A stretch of DNA of 37,881 nucleotides from a virus, in the IMG/VR virus record IMGVR_UViG_3300046797_000014, positions 1 to 37,881 of that record; one strand, 5' to 3'. Shown one piece after another: positions 26,432-35,401 of the stretch (positions within the stretch are counted from its first letter, which is position 1; every line of letters begins with the position of its first letter). Made by a program: the position numbers and the translations under genes. The notes under the pieces were generated by a model, which was not told the DNA's origin, searched no databases, and saw only the letters and a list, made by a program, of their open reading frames with translations.

Positions 26432-27241
26432 CTAAGCTAGTGCAATTGAGTCTGGTGCAACGCTGAACAGAAGCTCGGCGCCCGCCGTTGAACGGACAGA
26501 GAAACCAGAGCCAGTGCCGCTAGTCACCGTCTTTGTGAACTCGCCGTCAGTAGTGATCTCCATGTCCACCCACGCGCCGCCCTTGAAACTTACCTCAACT
26601 GTCCCCGAATTGTATTGGGAAATTAGAGCCGTAAAGGTGCAGGCGGTGTTATTGCTCACCGCTGCATCAAAGGCGGTGGCGGCTGCTCCGGTCAAAGAGC
26701 CTGTTTCGCCCGCGATGCCGCCAAACTGGATGCACTGGAAAGTTGAGTTCCAATTTGCTGTAAGCGTCCAATTGGCTTCGATGCCATTCAAGCCGACGCT
26801 CTTGACGGAGAAGTTGTCGAGCTGCATGGTGGCGGAGGTGGCGCCGAATAATATCCAGTTGTCGTCGTTGAAGACGTAGACCATATCCTCTGAGAAGGTG
26901 CCGACAGAACTTCTTATTGTGCCGCCTGTTTCGCCGAGGTAAATCTGCACCGAGCCGCCGACACGACTATCAATCGTGAACGCGTTGCGATAAGTTGCGC
27001 CGTCAATCAGAGTGTCTATTGTGACGCCGCTATTGTTAACCGTCGATGTGAAGGCGGTGAGCGTCATCTTCCCGGCAGCGATTGCTGAACCAGCAGGCAG
27101 CGTCCACCCCGTCCCTGACGAGCAATCCCCGTTGACCATCATCTCCGCGCCGGGGAGAGGGGGCCAGGCGGCGGCGGGTGGAGCAGCAGCGGTCCCCCCA
27201 CTCTGCGTCGCTGCTGCCATGAGGATGTCGCGGAACAGCAT
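26432..27241 (-). CDS. carbohydrate-binding-like fibre-block protein (269 aa)
   Basis: ATG 27241-27239 overlaps the upstream TGA (TGATG), so the product starts MLFRDILMAAATQSGG. After a Pro/Ala linker it has a jelly-roll-like domain: MMVNGDCSSGTGWTLPAGSA, IAAGKMTLTAFTSTVNNSGV and SVQIYLGETGGTIRSSVGTF, then IQLDNFSVKSV-like ending (TMQLDNFSVKSVG). This pattern (NGDFs...GWt ... iDNvsV) is typical of carbohydrate-binding modules seen in phage fibres. The second half is another beta domain. Receptor or capsule binding is likely but unproven. Confidence 0.72.
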   Translation of the reverse strand: MLFRDILMAAATQSGGTAAAPPAAAWPPLPGAEMMVNGDCSSGTGWTLPAGSAIAAGKMTLTAFTSTVNNSGVTIDTLIDGATYRNAFTIDSRVGGSVQIYLGETGGTIRSSVGTFSEDMVYVFNDDNWILFGATSATMQLDNFSVKSVGLNGIEANWTLTANWNSTFQCIQFGGIAGETGSLTGAAATAFDAAVSNNTACTFTALISQYNSGTVEVSFKGGAWVDMEITTDGEFTKTVTSGTGSGFSVRSTAGAELLFSVAPDSIALA

Positions 27242-27876
27242 CAGGTGAACGTGCCGAAGCCGGTGGCGGACATGTTCGCCCCAGAGGTGATGTTCCACGA
27301 CCCGCCGACGCTCAGGGCGTTGATCGGGACGACAATCGGGCGAAGGTCCGCGAGCGTGCCAGCGGTGTAAACATAAACGGCGGTTGCATTGTTGAAGATC
27401 GTGGTCGTGCCGGCGCCGACAGCGGCAGGCTGGAGGATGACGTGCGACATGTAATCTCCTGCCGCGCCGGTCGCTCCGAATGGCGAAGTGGTGAGCCCGG
27501 CGGCCTTGGGGAAGGGGGTGAGGACAGCCGGTGTGACGGACAGACTGAGCGCGGGGGTTTTGCCACCCAATGAAGCTGGAAGCTGCGCGATCAGCGCTAG
27601 AAACTTGACGATCAGGCCCCGCAGATATTGCTGGATCGTGCCGTTCGCATCGGTGACGACTGCTGCCCCAGTGGTCGCGCCGAGCGTAGCCTGCATCGCC
27701 TGCTCGGCGGTTATCTGGGTGTCCTGCTTAGCCTCGGTCGCGCCACCAGTCGCCACGGCAGCCATGGATACCGGAACCGGGTTCGATGCGCTGACAGGCG
27801 TCGCTGTTTCACCAACCGCGCCGGTCGCAAGTGCAACCTGCTCCACAGTCCCGAGTACAATCTTCTGAGTCGTCAT
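27241..27876 (-). CDS. structural protein, fibre or decoration (211 aa)
   Basis: A 211-residue protein: MTTQKIVLGTVEQVALATGA, then GGATEAKQDTQITAEQAMQA with LGATTGAAVVTDANGTIQQY and LRGLIVKFLALIAQLPASLG. The ATEAKQDTQI segment and the Leu-rich helix are common in phage baseplate or decoration proteins. The C-terminal 110 residues are beta-rich (SHVILQPAAVGAGTTTIFNN, TAVYVYTAGTLADLRPIVVP). It starts 15 bases after the stop of the gp4-like adaptor gene and overlaps the next gene. Confidence 0.7.
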   Translation of the reverse strand: MTTQKIVLGTVEQVALATGAVGETATPVSASNPVPVSMAAVATGGATEAKQDTQITAEQAMQATLGATTGAAVVTDANGTIQQYLRGLIVKFLALIAQLPASLGGKTPALSLSVTPAVLTPFPKAAGLTTSPFGATGAAGDYMSHVILQPAAVGAGTTTIFNNATAVYVYTAGTLADLRPIVVPINALSVGGSWNITSGANMSATGFGTFT

Positions 27877-27891
27877 AATCCGTTCCCCAAA

Positions 27892-28536
27892 TTAGGCGTA
27901 AAGCAGGTCGGAACCGCGCCGAATGATCGGCAAATCGCTCTTTAGCCCGAACCTGCCTCTGCGGCGGGTCTCACGCTGAAGCTTCGCAAGCGCCTCACCT
28001 TCGGCGGCCTGAGCAAGGGTTGCGCCCTCGATATCTCTGAAATAATCCCGGTAAAGCCGCTTGCAGGTGGTCGCGACGATCAGGTCATAGGCTTCCGTGG
28101 TCCAGATATTAGACGAGCCCGAGGCCGGAACGCCGGCTGAGTCATTGCCGTAGACGTAGATCGCATAAACTCCATTCGGGATCGGCCAAAGTTGGATCGT
28201 GCCCTCGTTTTCGGCCCATTGGGTAGGCTGGCCGGTGACCGTGCTGGTCTCTATGGTCTCCAGATCGACCCGCTCCAGCTTTCGGCCGCTATAGGCAGTC
28301 CCATAGGCAACCACAGCAGGCACTCTGATGCCGGAGGGCATGGTGATTGTCGCGACATTGGCAGTCGTATTTCCGGTGCCCGAGGCACGGTTGAACCAGA
28401 ACTGCGTGTCCGCCCAATCCTCCACTGCCTGAGCCAGCGCATCCGTAAGTGCCTGTTCAAGTATCCCGCCAGAGCCCATGTCGTCGCGGCTGGTCTGGAG
28501 AATGACGCGGGTTTTCAGTTGAGCGGTGGTTGCCAT
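27892..28536 (-). CDS. P22 gp4-like head-tail adaptor protein
   Basis: A 214-residue protein, similar in size and layout to podovirus adaptor proteins that sit under the portal and hold the tail hub. An N-terminal helix (MATTAQLKTRVILQTSRDDM) precedes ILEQALTDALAQAVEDWADT and QFWFNRASGTGNTTANVATI, then strands (LPSGIRVPAVV-like region; QLWPIPNGVYAIYVYG). It ends in helical segments (EAYDLIVATTCKRLYRDYFR). This matches the gp4/gp11-type tail accessory factor pattern. It follows the head genes and precedes the fibre and gp10-like genes, as expected. Confidence 0.78.
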   Translation of the reverse strand: MATTAQLKTRVILQTSRDDMGSGGILEQALTDALAQAVEDWADTQFWFNRASGTGNTTANVATITMPSGIRVPAVVAYGTAYSGRKLERVDLETIETSTVTGQPTQWAENEGTIQLWPIPNGVYAIYVYGNDSAGVPASGSSNIWTTEAYDLIVATTCKRLYRDYFRDIEGATLAQAAEGEALAKLQRETRRRGRFGLKSDLPIIRRGSDLLYA

Positions 28537-28769
28537 CAGCCAAGCTTCTCGCGCAGCGTAGCTTCATCCCAACGCGGGCCGGGATTCTTCTTGAACCGCT
28601 TACGATACGCCGCACGAAGCTCGCCGATCTCGGCCAGGCTCTCGGCGCTGCCATCTGGAACGAGGGAGGGGTGATCGTACCACCCCTCCGGCAATTCCTC
28701 GTCGCTGTCGAACAGCTTTACTTCCCCACCGGGACCGTAGCGCCAGCTTTTCAGCTTTTCCTCAGCCAT
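28536..28769 (-). CDS. small virion-associated protein, unknown (77 aa)
   Basis: A 77-residue protein: MAEEKLKSWRYGPGGEVKLF, then DSDEELPEGWYDHPSLVPDG and EIGELRAAYRKRFKKNPGPR. WRYGPGGE...FDSxEELPEGWYDHPSLVP is a pattern seen in small head-completion or scaffold-like phage proteins, and the last helix is basic. It ends in a TGATG overlap with the adaptor gene. I cannot name its role. Confidence 0.7.
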   Translation of the reverse strand: MAEEKLKSWRYGPGGEVKLFDSDEELPEGWYDHPSLVPDGSAESLAEIGELRAAYRKRFKKNPGPRWDEATLREKLG

Positions 28770-28770
28770 C

Positions 28771-29274
28771 CTAGGTCATCCTGTAGCTGACAAAGGTATT
28801 GGCCGCCGTTTTGCGGCATCGGAACTGCGATGACGTGTTTATCGCCAAAGTCGCGAGACCGACAATGGAATGATCGGTTCCCGCCGTCATGGTCACAACG
28901 CCGGACGAAGAGCCGAGGTTGATGACGTAATAATCGAACGACTGATCGACCGCCATCGTACCTGAGCCGAGACCAGCATCCGTCAGTGTTCCGGTGGGCA
29001 GCGTCAACGCGACAGCGGAAGCAGAGGTCGCGGTGATGATGCTTGTCTGAAGCTCGGCGATGGTCAGCGTCGCACTGCCCGTCTTGGCCGTGGGCGTTGG
29101 CTGAGCACCGTTCGTGATCGCCAGCCAAGAGGAAGCCCCGGCCAGACCGTAGCTGAGCTGCTTGGTGTCCGTGGCGTAATAGAACCCGAACGTGTCCGAG
29201 GGGAAATCGGGAACCGAGGGCCTGTTGGCGGCGGTGCCCTTCATGACTGCGCCAATCCAGAGATTATTCGACAT
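28771..29274 (-). CDS. beta-rich decoration or structural protein (167 aa)
   Basis: ATG 29274-29272 has AAGGA eight bases upstream; the ATG-rich longer frame is rejected. The product has a short lead (AANRPSVPDFPSDTFGFYYA, TDTKQLSYGLAGASSWLAIT) and a beta-sandwich-like domain (ATLTIAELQTSIITATSASA, ALTLPTGTLTDAGLGSGTMA, YYVINLGSSSGVVTMTAGTD). Such modules occur in capsid decoration and fibre proteins. It is the first gene after the coat terminator at 29291-29321, so its expression depends on readthrough or a further promoter. Confidence 0.7.
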   Translation of the reverse strand: MSNNLWIGAVMKGTAANRPSVPDFPSDTFGFYYATDTKQLSYGLAGASSWLAITNGAQPTPTAKTGSATLTIAELQTSIITATSASAVALTLPTGTLTDAGLGSGTMAVDQSFDYYVINLGSSSGVVTMTAGTDHSIVGLATLAINTSSQFRCRKTAANTFVSYRMT

Positions 29275-29290
29275 GACGTTGTTCCTTTGC

Positions 29291-29321
29291 AAAAAGGCCC
29301 CGCCCGGTGAAAGGCGGGGCC
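29291..29321 (-). terminator. strong intrinsic terminator after the coat gene
   Basis: On the minus strand GGCCCCGCC (29321-29313), an eight-base loop and GGCGGGGCC (29304-29296) are followed by TTTTT (29295-29291). A perfect nine-pair GC stem plus a U-tract is a textbook rho-independent terminator. It ends nine bases after the coat stop codon and lies before all tail genes, so it would set a high coat-to-tail ratio. Confidence 0.92.
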
Positions 29322-29329
29322 AAAGAGGT

Positions 29330-30670
29330 TTAGGTGCCGCTGATTTCGTGACCCATCAGACGGTCGGCGTTGACCGTGCCGTAGATGCAGTCCCAGCGGT
29401 GGACGTGGGCGCCGGTAGCGATGTCCGAACCTCTCCAGTAACGGATCGAGATGCCCGTTTCCGGATCGTTGGCGAAACTCCATTCCCCGGTGAAAGGGGT
29501 GTGCAGCTTGGCCGAGACCAGCTTGATCGCCGACTTGTTCCACGCGGCCCGAACGCGGCGGGTGGTGGAAAGGACGCCCAGATGGGTTACCGCAGCCCCA
29601 TCGACTGCGGCGGCGTTGACCGTGGCGAACGCGGTGTTCGCAGCGGTGGAAACGCCGTCCGAAGTGCCCGGAACGATCAGCGGCGGCGAGACGATAAGGT
29701 CGATATCGCCATTCGCATCCGTGGTGATCGCGGTTCCGAGAGGTGAGGTGATCGGCACCGACCCCGAGGCCGTCGAAGCGCCGCCAAGGACGACGAACTG
29801 CTGAAGATAGGGCAGCGTCACCTGGTTGCGCCAGTCGTAGGCGTAGACATCCGCGATGGTCAGTTTTTCGCCGGTCTTGATCGTCTTGCCGGACGATTGG
29901 CCGTCGATATGAATGGTCTGGACCATCGTGGTCTTCACGTCGCGGTAATTGACCGAGAGCGTGCCGTTGTCCATCAGCGATGTCGAGCCGGCGACGCGGG
30001 TGCCGTTGGTGATCGAGGGGCACTGCTGCGTGCCGTAAACGTCGATCTCCGACAGGATCGGCACCTTCGTCTTCTCCAGTGCGTTCTTGTTCACCCCGTC
30101 GATATAGCCCGCGAGCAGCGCGCCCCGGATTTCCTCGGCGTCGTCAAACAGGATCGTCGAGCAAAGATCGCTGTTCGGGACGCCGTTGTTCATCAGGCGC
30201 GTATGCACTCGATTGAACTCGGACGGAGAGCCGATATTGTTGAACGGATCGGTGGAGAAAGTGCCCGTGCCGATATAGCCCGAAAACTCGGCGACCCGCG
30301 ACTGAAGCTCCGCGTCGATCTGATGGGCCAGCGTCGAAGCCGCCGACTTCATCGTTTCCGACTTCATCAGCGCGTTGAACGACTGGACATATTCGATGTC
30401 GCCGACCGAAACGTGAACCTTCGCGTAGCGGTCGATGGCGACATTGACCGAGCCGGTCACGATGTCCTGAGCGGCAAGCGCGGCTGACATCGCGGAGGCG
30501 TCGTTGCGGGCAAAACGGGGCGGGCGCTTGATCGAAAGCGAAAGCCCGTTTTCGTCCGTCACCTGATTCTTGAACTGCCCGTCTACCAGTTTGCCGGTGA
30601 CGAGCTGATTCTTGGCGAGCAAGAGCATGACATTGGCATACTCCTGATTGTTGAGGAATTGATTGGCCAT
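29330..30670 (-). CDS. major capsid protein, P22-coat-like
   Basis: A 446-residue protein following scaffold and portal, as in P22. It starts MANQFLNNQEYANVMLLLAK and continues GLSLSIKRPPRFARNDASAM, then SVNVAIDRYAKVHVSVGDIE. The N-terminal arm, the GxSLSIKRPPRF strand and VHVSVGDIE fit the P22-type coat protein (gp5 family); the middle is an HK97-like core with an inserted domain (VSIDVYGTQQCPSITNG-type region, AGSTSLMDNGTLSVNYRDVK). Many copies form the icosahedral shell around the scaffold. It is followed at once by a strong terminator. Start ATG 30670-30668. Confidence 0.88.
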   Translation of the reverse strand: MANQFLNNQEYANVMLLLAKNQLVTGKLVDGQFKNQVTDENGLSLSIKRPPRFARNDASAMSAALAAQDIVTGSVNVAIDRYAKVHVSVGDIEYVQSFNALMKSETMKSAASTLAHQIDAELQSRVAEFSGYIGTGTFSTDPFNNIGSPSEFNRVHTRLMNNGVPNSDLCSTILFDDAEEIRGALLAGYIDGVNKNALEKTKVPILSEIDVYGTQQCPSITNGTRVAGSTSLMDNGTLSVNYRDVKTTMVQTIHIDGQSSGKTIKTGEKLTIADVYAYDWRNQVTLPYLQQFVVLGGASTASGSVPITSPLGTAITTDANGDIDLIVSPPLIVPGTSDGVSTAANTAFATVNAAAVDGAAVTHLGVLSTTRRVRAAWNKSAIKLVSAKLHTPFTGEWSFANDPETGISIRYWRGSDIATGAHVHRWDCIYGTVNADRLMGHEISGT

Positions 30671-30721
30671 GGGAAAGGTATCCTGTTCTTGAAAGAGCCA
30701 CGGCCATTCGGCGGCGGCTGG

Positions 30722-31591
30722 TTAGGTCTTGGACTTGGCGGCCAACCGCTCGAAGTCGGCGAAATTCCGGGTTGCGGCGCTAACCGGCGCCTTCCCCGAA
30801 GTTCCACGGAGCGTCTGAACGGGCGTGACCTCTTGCCCCTGAGCGATGCGCGCAGCCTTGCTGCGTTTCCCTTCGGCTTCCTCCAGCGTGTGCAGCCTGT
30901 GGAACGCCTTGGCGATGCGGGGATCGATCTTCATGTCCGCCATTTCATCAGCGGTGAAGCCGAATGCCTTCATCCCAAAGTCGGCCACCTGGGCTTCGAC
31001 AGCGGGGGACCAGTCGGGAATGTCCTTTGCGATAGCCGCCTTGGTCTGCTCGATGCGCTTGGCAGCTTCCTGCTGCGCGGCCGAGGTCCGTTGCGTCTTC
31101 AGTTGATTCAGGTGACCGAGAGCGTTGTTTTTGGCGTCCTTGAGCTGCTGATACGCCATGAAGGCGCTCTGGGCGGCGTCGGGGTCGTCATATTGCCATT
31201 GCTGCCAGTCGATGCGGGCATATTGGGCAAGCTGCTGGTCGTAGACCATGATCTGCCCTGCCGTCGCGAGTTCCGCTGTGCTGGCCTGCTGGAAGTTCTG
31301 TCGCTCGGCATCGAAAGCCTTGCGTCCGTCTGCCAGTTCCTGCGTCTTGCGGGTATAATCAGCCTGCATGAGGGCGCCGTCCTTGAGCGCCTTGATTTTC
31401 TCAGCCGCCGTCTTGGGAACCCTCAGCTTCACGTCGTCGAGGTCGATTTCCTCGTCATCGTCCGGTTCCGGTATCGGATTGCCGTCATCATCTAGCTGAG
31501 GCTCATTGGTTTCGACTTCCTGTTCGGCATCGGATTCCGCAAGCGGATTGTCCTCGGCCTCGACCGGATTGGTCGCGGTTTCCGTGTCCAT
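30722..31591 (-). CDS. scaffold protein
   Basis: A 289-residue, highly charged, mostly helical protein. The first 55 residues are strongly acidic (EVETNEPQLDDDGNPIPEPD, then DDEEIDLDDVKLRVPKTAAE). KALKDGALMQADYTRKTQEL is a motif of phage scaffolding proteins. The middle is a long helix (AKNNALGHLNQLKTQRTSAA) and the C-terminal part is basic (EEAEGKRSKAARIAQGQ), which in P22-type scaffolds contacts the coat. It lies between portal and coat genes. It directs capsid assembly and is lost before packaging is complete. AAGGA lies four bases before ATG 31591. Confidence 0.85.
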   Translation of the reverse strand: MDTETATNPVEAEDNPLAESDAEQEVETNEPQLDDDGNPIPEPDDDEEIDLDDVKLRVPKTAAEKIKALKDGALMQADYTRKTQELADGRKAFDAERQNFQQASTAELATAGQIMVYDQQLAQYARIDWQQWQYDDPDAAQSAFMAYQQLKDAKNNALGHLNQLKTQRTSAAQQEAAKRIEQTKAAIAKDIPDWSPAVEAQVADFGMKAFGFTADEMADMKIDPRIAKAFHRLHTLEEAEGKRSKAARIAQGQEVTPVQTLRGTSGKAPVSAATRNFADFERLAAKSKT

Positions 31592-31606
31592 ATCGTCCTT
31601 CGTGGG

Positions 31607-33589
31607 TTATGCCGCTGCTGAGTAGCTTGGCGACGGTTGGAAAATCTGTCCGCGCTCGGTTTCGGCGCGGTAGGCGTCGATCCGCAGTTCCTCTTCCTTG
31701 ATCGCAAGTTCGCGATCTTTCTGGGACTGCTCGACTTGCTTGTTCTCTGCGTCCCGGCGCAGCTTGGCGATTTCCGCCCCCTGCTGCTGGATAAGCTGCA
31801 TCCCCTGATCGATCTGCTGCTTGATCTCCGGAGCAATCCCTTCCTGAGGGCCGGCGGTCATCGCCTCCAGCTTGGCGGCGGCCTCGTCGGCGCCGGGCCA
31901 GTCCGAATTGCGAAGATACATCGGGCCAAGGATCGAGGCAGACTCGGGGGCGCTTCGGATAACCTCGACAATCTCAGCCCGCGCTTCTTCGCGCATCGTG
32001 CCGAACGATGGACCGGCCTTCACTACAAGGTCATATTTGCCAGCCCCGAGGTCGTAAATCCGCGAGATTGCCTGTCCTTGTCCGTCGACCTTGGGCCGGC
32101 CGTTTTCATCCATCACCGGGACTTGCTGCTTCAGCGGAACCGTGCGCTCTTTCTCATCCTCTCCCAATATGCGAACAACCCGCTCGGTATTGTAGACCTT
32201 CGGAATGAGATCGAGCAGGATACGGCCGCCGCAGCGGATCGCGCGGGATAGGTTGTCGATGAAGTGGAACGAATTGTTATCGCCCTGCTGCTGACGGGCC
32301 TTGATCGCTACTCCACTGATCTCGTTCGATCTCGCCCCCAAAGAGGCGTCGTACATGCCTGTGACCGCCTTGATATGCTCGGCGGCGGTCATCATTTCCT
32401 GCATCATGCCCGTGGGGACCCCCGCGAAAGGCTGACGTTGGGGCGCCTCCGGGCCGTCATATTCCAGATATGGGATTGAGCTGTCGTTCACTCTTTCCCA
32501 ATTGTCGTCGCCGTTGAATGCGCCCTTTCTTCCGATATACGGCGTGCGGGGCGCCAGCGCGACAACCGCAGTCGTCTTGCTCGCCCAATAATTGTACATC
32601 CGCTGCGCATCAATCGCGGAGTGGATCATCGAGCGGAAATACCGTTTGCCCTTCAGCACGATCTCGTCGCCGTAAACCGGGACAATCGGAATGTACTTGC
32701 CCGCCCACTTGACCGTCTCGACGACCTCAACGCCAGTCAGAATGCGTTGCCTGACCTCGTAGGACATGACATCGCGAGGCTGGCCGATGGGCTCGATCCC
32801 GGCGGCATAGAGGTTTTCCGCCTCCTTTTTCAGCTCATCCATGCTGATCGTGCGACCATCGGACAATTGTACGATCTTGCGCCTGACTTCAGAGCGCGTC
32901 CAGTATTCGGCAACGGTGATCTCGTCGCCGTCAACCCACTCGGCGGGGAAGTTGCCTAGCTCAAAGCCAGTCGCTTGCGCGCCCTTGTATTTCTTCTCGA
33001 AAGTGTCGAGCGGCATCCGGTCAGTGACGAATGAAACGTTCCAGTCGGAACTGTCCGCCGCAGTCGAATAGGGATCGCCATGGACGGTAAGCGGGTCGAT
33101 CACCCGCTCGATGACAATATCCTGCTCCCAATTGTCGTCGCACGCATATTTGGTGTTGATGCGGAAATATCCGAACCCGCCCGAAACCGCATTATCGACC
33201 GCCGTGTCGTAGGCAACGTCCGCGTCCGACGCGCTTTCGATGTTGCGGATGAGGCCAGACATTATCTCAGCTGTCTCGGGGTCCGCAAAGCTGTCCTGCG
33301 GCCTTACCGAAATGGCGGGCTTGTTTCGTCTCGCATCGTTGACGACTTGCCGGATGATCGGCGCCAGCTTGTTAATCGTAAGCCTGGCATCGTCGCCGAA
33401 CGTGTCGTTGACCGAGCGCGTCGTGCCGTCCGCGATTATCGTCGGGTCGGCAATCGAATCGTTGGTGGGCCATTGCTCTTCAAGCCTGGCAAAGCGAACG
33501 TCCTTCACATAGCTTATGTGATTGTGGGATTCGCGCTCCTGACATTCGGTGAAGGCTTCCTGAGCCTCTTTGAGGATGTCGCTGTCCAT
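31607..33589 (-). CDS. portal protein, P22-like
   Basis: A 660-residue protein of the large P22-type portal class, in the expected place between TerL and scaffold. It starts MDSDILKEAQEAFTECQERE, then YVKDVRFARLEEQWPTND and ARLTINKLAPIIRQVVNDAR with RNKPAISVRPQD, which are conserved portal motifs. A later stretch (PLTVHGDPYSTAADSSDWNV, FVTDRMPLDTFEKKYKG) and EISGVAIKARQQQGDNNSFH follow. The C-terminal 100 residues form a long Gln/Glu-rich coiled coil (QIDQGMQLIQQQGAEIAKLR), like the P22 portal barrel. Twelve copies form the channel for DNA packaging and exit. Confidence 0.88.
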   Translation of the reverse strand: MDSDILKEAQEAFTECQERESHNHISYVKDVRFARLEEQWPTNDSIADPTIIADGTTRSVNDTFGDDARLTINKLAPIIRQVVNDARRNKPAISVRPQDSFADPETAEIMSGLIRNIESASDADVAYDTAVDNAVSGGFGYFRINTKYACDDNWEQDIVIERVIDPLTVHGDPYSTAADSSDWNVSFVTDRMPLDTFEKKYKGAQATGFELGNFPAEWVDGDEITVAEYWTRSEVRRKIVQLSDGRTISMDELKKEAENLYAAGIEPIGQPRDVMSYEVRQRILTGVEVVETVKWAGKYIPIVPVYGDEIVLKGKRYFRSMIHSAIDAQRMYNYWASKTTAVVALAPRTPYIGRKGAFNGDDNWERVNDSSIPYLEYDGPEAPQRQPFAGVPTGMMQEMMTAAEHIKAVTGMYDASLGARSNEISGVAIKARQQQGDNNSFHFIDNLSRAIRCGGRILLDLIPKVYNTERVVRILGEDEKERTVPLKQQVPVMDENGRPKVDGQGQAISRIYDLGAGKYDLVVKAGPSFGTMREEARAEIVEVIRSAPESASILGPMYLRNSDWPGADEAAAKLEAMTAGPQEGIAPEIKQQIDQGMQLIQQQGAEIAKLRRDAENKQVEQSQKDRELAIKEEELRIDAYRAETERGQIFQPSPSYSAAA

Positions 33590-33627
33590 TTACGAACGGC
33601 GCCCAAAGCAGCCCATGACATATCTGC

Positions 33628-34947
33628 TCATCGGTTCATCCACCCCGCCTCACCATTGAAATTGCGTCTAGGCCGTTGCGTGCGTTTTTCGGCTGGCGCT
33701 TCGTAGGCCACGGCCATCAGCCCGAAGGCGTCGGCACCGTGGCTGGACCAATCATGCTCAGGACCAAGCCCGATGTTGCGCTGATCGTCCTTCTTTTCGT
33801 GATACCAGCCAAGGGCCAGCCTGCCGCCTTCGGTCGTGTCCTCGTTAAACCAGCATGAGGGAAAGCGGCGACGTGCGGACTCGATCCTCGCAGCAGCAGC
33901 GCCTTTGCCCTGATTCTCGATCACCGTGACCGAATAACCCACTTCCTGAAACGCCTTCTCGTAGCTGGCGTCGTAAACCTTGTCCTTTTGCGCTCCGTCA
34001 TGAGGCAGCCAGATTTGCGCCTTGTCGGGCGTATATCCTTTTGACCTGAGCCATGCGAGATGCGTCGCCAAATCCTGACCGACCGCCTCGTAATAATCCA
34101 GCACCCTGATCTCACGGCCGACAAACTGAGCCGCCCAGAATACGAAGCTGTCAGCCCGTGCGCCAGTTCCACCAATATCGGCGAACAAGCGGATCGTCAT
34201 CAATGGGTCGGGAGCGACCTTGCCAATCCTGCCCTGTGCCTTTGCCTCGGCCAGACACTTCGCGAAATAGGCCCCTTCCGAGACCGTCACGTAATCCCCT
34301 TCCCAGATGTGATCGTACTGGTCGGGGTTCATTCTGAGGCAGTCGGTCCGCTCCTGCTCTAGCTCGGCCGGGAACCACGGATTGTCGCGCCAGTTCGCAT
34401 GAACGACCTTCGCGCCTGTCGGTATCTCAGGGCCGGTCAGCATCACATCGACCGGATCGATGCGAAGCCGGCGGTTCCAGCTGAACATCAGTTGTGAGCC
34501 GGAAGCGCGAAGCGTCGGGCGCAACAACGTCAGCGAGCGGGCCGAAAGAGATTGGGCCTCCTCCGCCCATGCTCGCCTGAAGCCCTCAAGCGACTTGATC
34601 GACTCCGCCGTGTGATCCTGCATCCCCTGAAACAATATGATGCCGTCGCCGGGCGTCTGGATCACGTCGGAGAAAACCTTGAAGCCGTCCGCTTCCCCAA
34701 GGCGGAACTTGACCAGCTTGCTCTCGATAAGGCGCTTGGCCGAATCCTTGAGCGACTTCTGGACCTCGCGGATGCAGACCGAGAGAAGTCCGCGTTCGTA
34801 TAAGCTGTCGTCGATCAGGCTTTCGGCGAAGAAGTGCGACTTGCCCGAACCCCTGCCGCCATGTGCGCCCTTGTAACGATGATCGCCGAGCAGCGGCTCA
34901 AAGATAGCGGCGGTCTCAATCGTTAGGACGGACAATTTTGCGCTCAA
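33628..34947 (-). CDS. terL: terminase large subunit
   Basis: A 439-residue packaging motor. Walker A is HGGRGSGKS (residues 29-37), and the Walker B-type acidic pair is in RAWAEEAQ (Glu129-Glu130). The C-terminal nuclease domain has LFADIGGTGARADSFVFWAA (first Asp), later HDGAQKDKVYDASYEKAF and HDWSSHGADAFGLMA (last Asp). The ATPase drives DNA into the prohead through the portal; the nuclease cuts the concatemer, here probably by headful given the circular layout of the window. ATG 34947-34945 overlaps the end of the terS gene by 32 bases, so the two are coupled. Confidence 0.93.
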   Translation of the reverse strand: MSAKLSVLTIETAAIFEPLLGDHRYKGAHGGRGSGKSHFFAESLIDDSLYERGLLSVCIREVQKSLKDSAKRLIESKLVKFRLGEADGFKVFSDVIQTPGDGIILFQGMQDHTAESIKSLEGFRRAWAEEAQSLSARSLTLLRPTLRASGSQLMFSWNRRLRIDPVDVMLTGPEIPTGAKVVHANWRDNPWFPAELEQERTDCLRMNPDQYDHIWEGDYVTVSEGAYFAKCLAEAKAQGRIGKVAPDPLMTIRLFADIGGTGARADSFVFWAAQFVGREIRVLDYYEAVGQDLATHLAWLRSKGYTPDKAQIWLPHDGAQKDKVYDASYEKAFQEVGYSVTVIENQGKGAAAARIESARRRFPSCWFNEDTTEGGRLALGWYHEKKDDQRNIGLGPEHDWSSHGADAFGLMAVAYEAPAEKRTQRPRRNFNGEAGWMNR

Positions 34948-35374
34948 TAGTGCTGATCGTCACTTCCCCGCTATGCTCGAAGTCCTGCTTGTCGCGCCAG
35001 TCGAGCTTGCGGCGGTTGAGCAGCCAGAGGCGTTGTGCCGTCACGTCGCCGGGAACAAACTGCTTGAGGCGCATCGCTTCGTAAGAGCCGTCCTCTTTCT
35101 TGATCGCCTTCTCGATGATGATGCTCTCGCCAGTTGCGCGGCGATAAAGGCTGTCGGCCACTTCGGCGTCAGCAACGACCTTACCAGCGCCAATGGACTG
35201 CAGAAAAGCCGGATAGCGCTCCTTCCAGTTGTTGATTGTGCGCTCACATACTCCGAAGAAGTCGGCTAGTTCAGCGTCCGTGCAACCGAGCAGGCAGAGC
35301 TTCCTTGCTTGGTCGGCAAATTCGGCTTTGTATTTCGTGTCTCGCCCGGGACCCGGGATCGGTAGCTTGGACAT
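34916..35374 (-). CDS. terS: terminase small subunit
   Basis: A 152-residue protein directly upstream of terL. The N-terminal helix-turn-helix reads FADQARKLCLLGCTDAELAD, then FFGVCERTINNWKERYPAFL, the usual DNA-recognition domain of small terminases. A helical oligomerisation part follows (GKVVADAEVADSLYRRATGE) and a C-terminal tail (VTAQRLWLLNRRKLDWRDKQ) that contacts the large subunit in related systems. The ring recognises the pac site to begin packaging. AGGGAG lies five bases before ATG 35374-35372. Confidence 0.9.
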   Translation of the reverse strand: MSKLPIPGPGRDTKYKAEFADQARKLCLLGCTDAELADFFGVCERTINNWKERYPAFLQSIGAGKVVADAEVADSLYRRATGESIIIEKAIKKEDGSYEAMRLKQFVPGDVTAQRLWLLNRRKLDWRDKQDFEHSGEVTISTIERKIVRPND

Positions 35375-35401
35375 GCCGACTCCCTTTCGGGTTGGTCGCG
35401 A

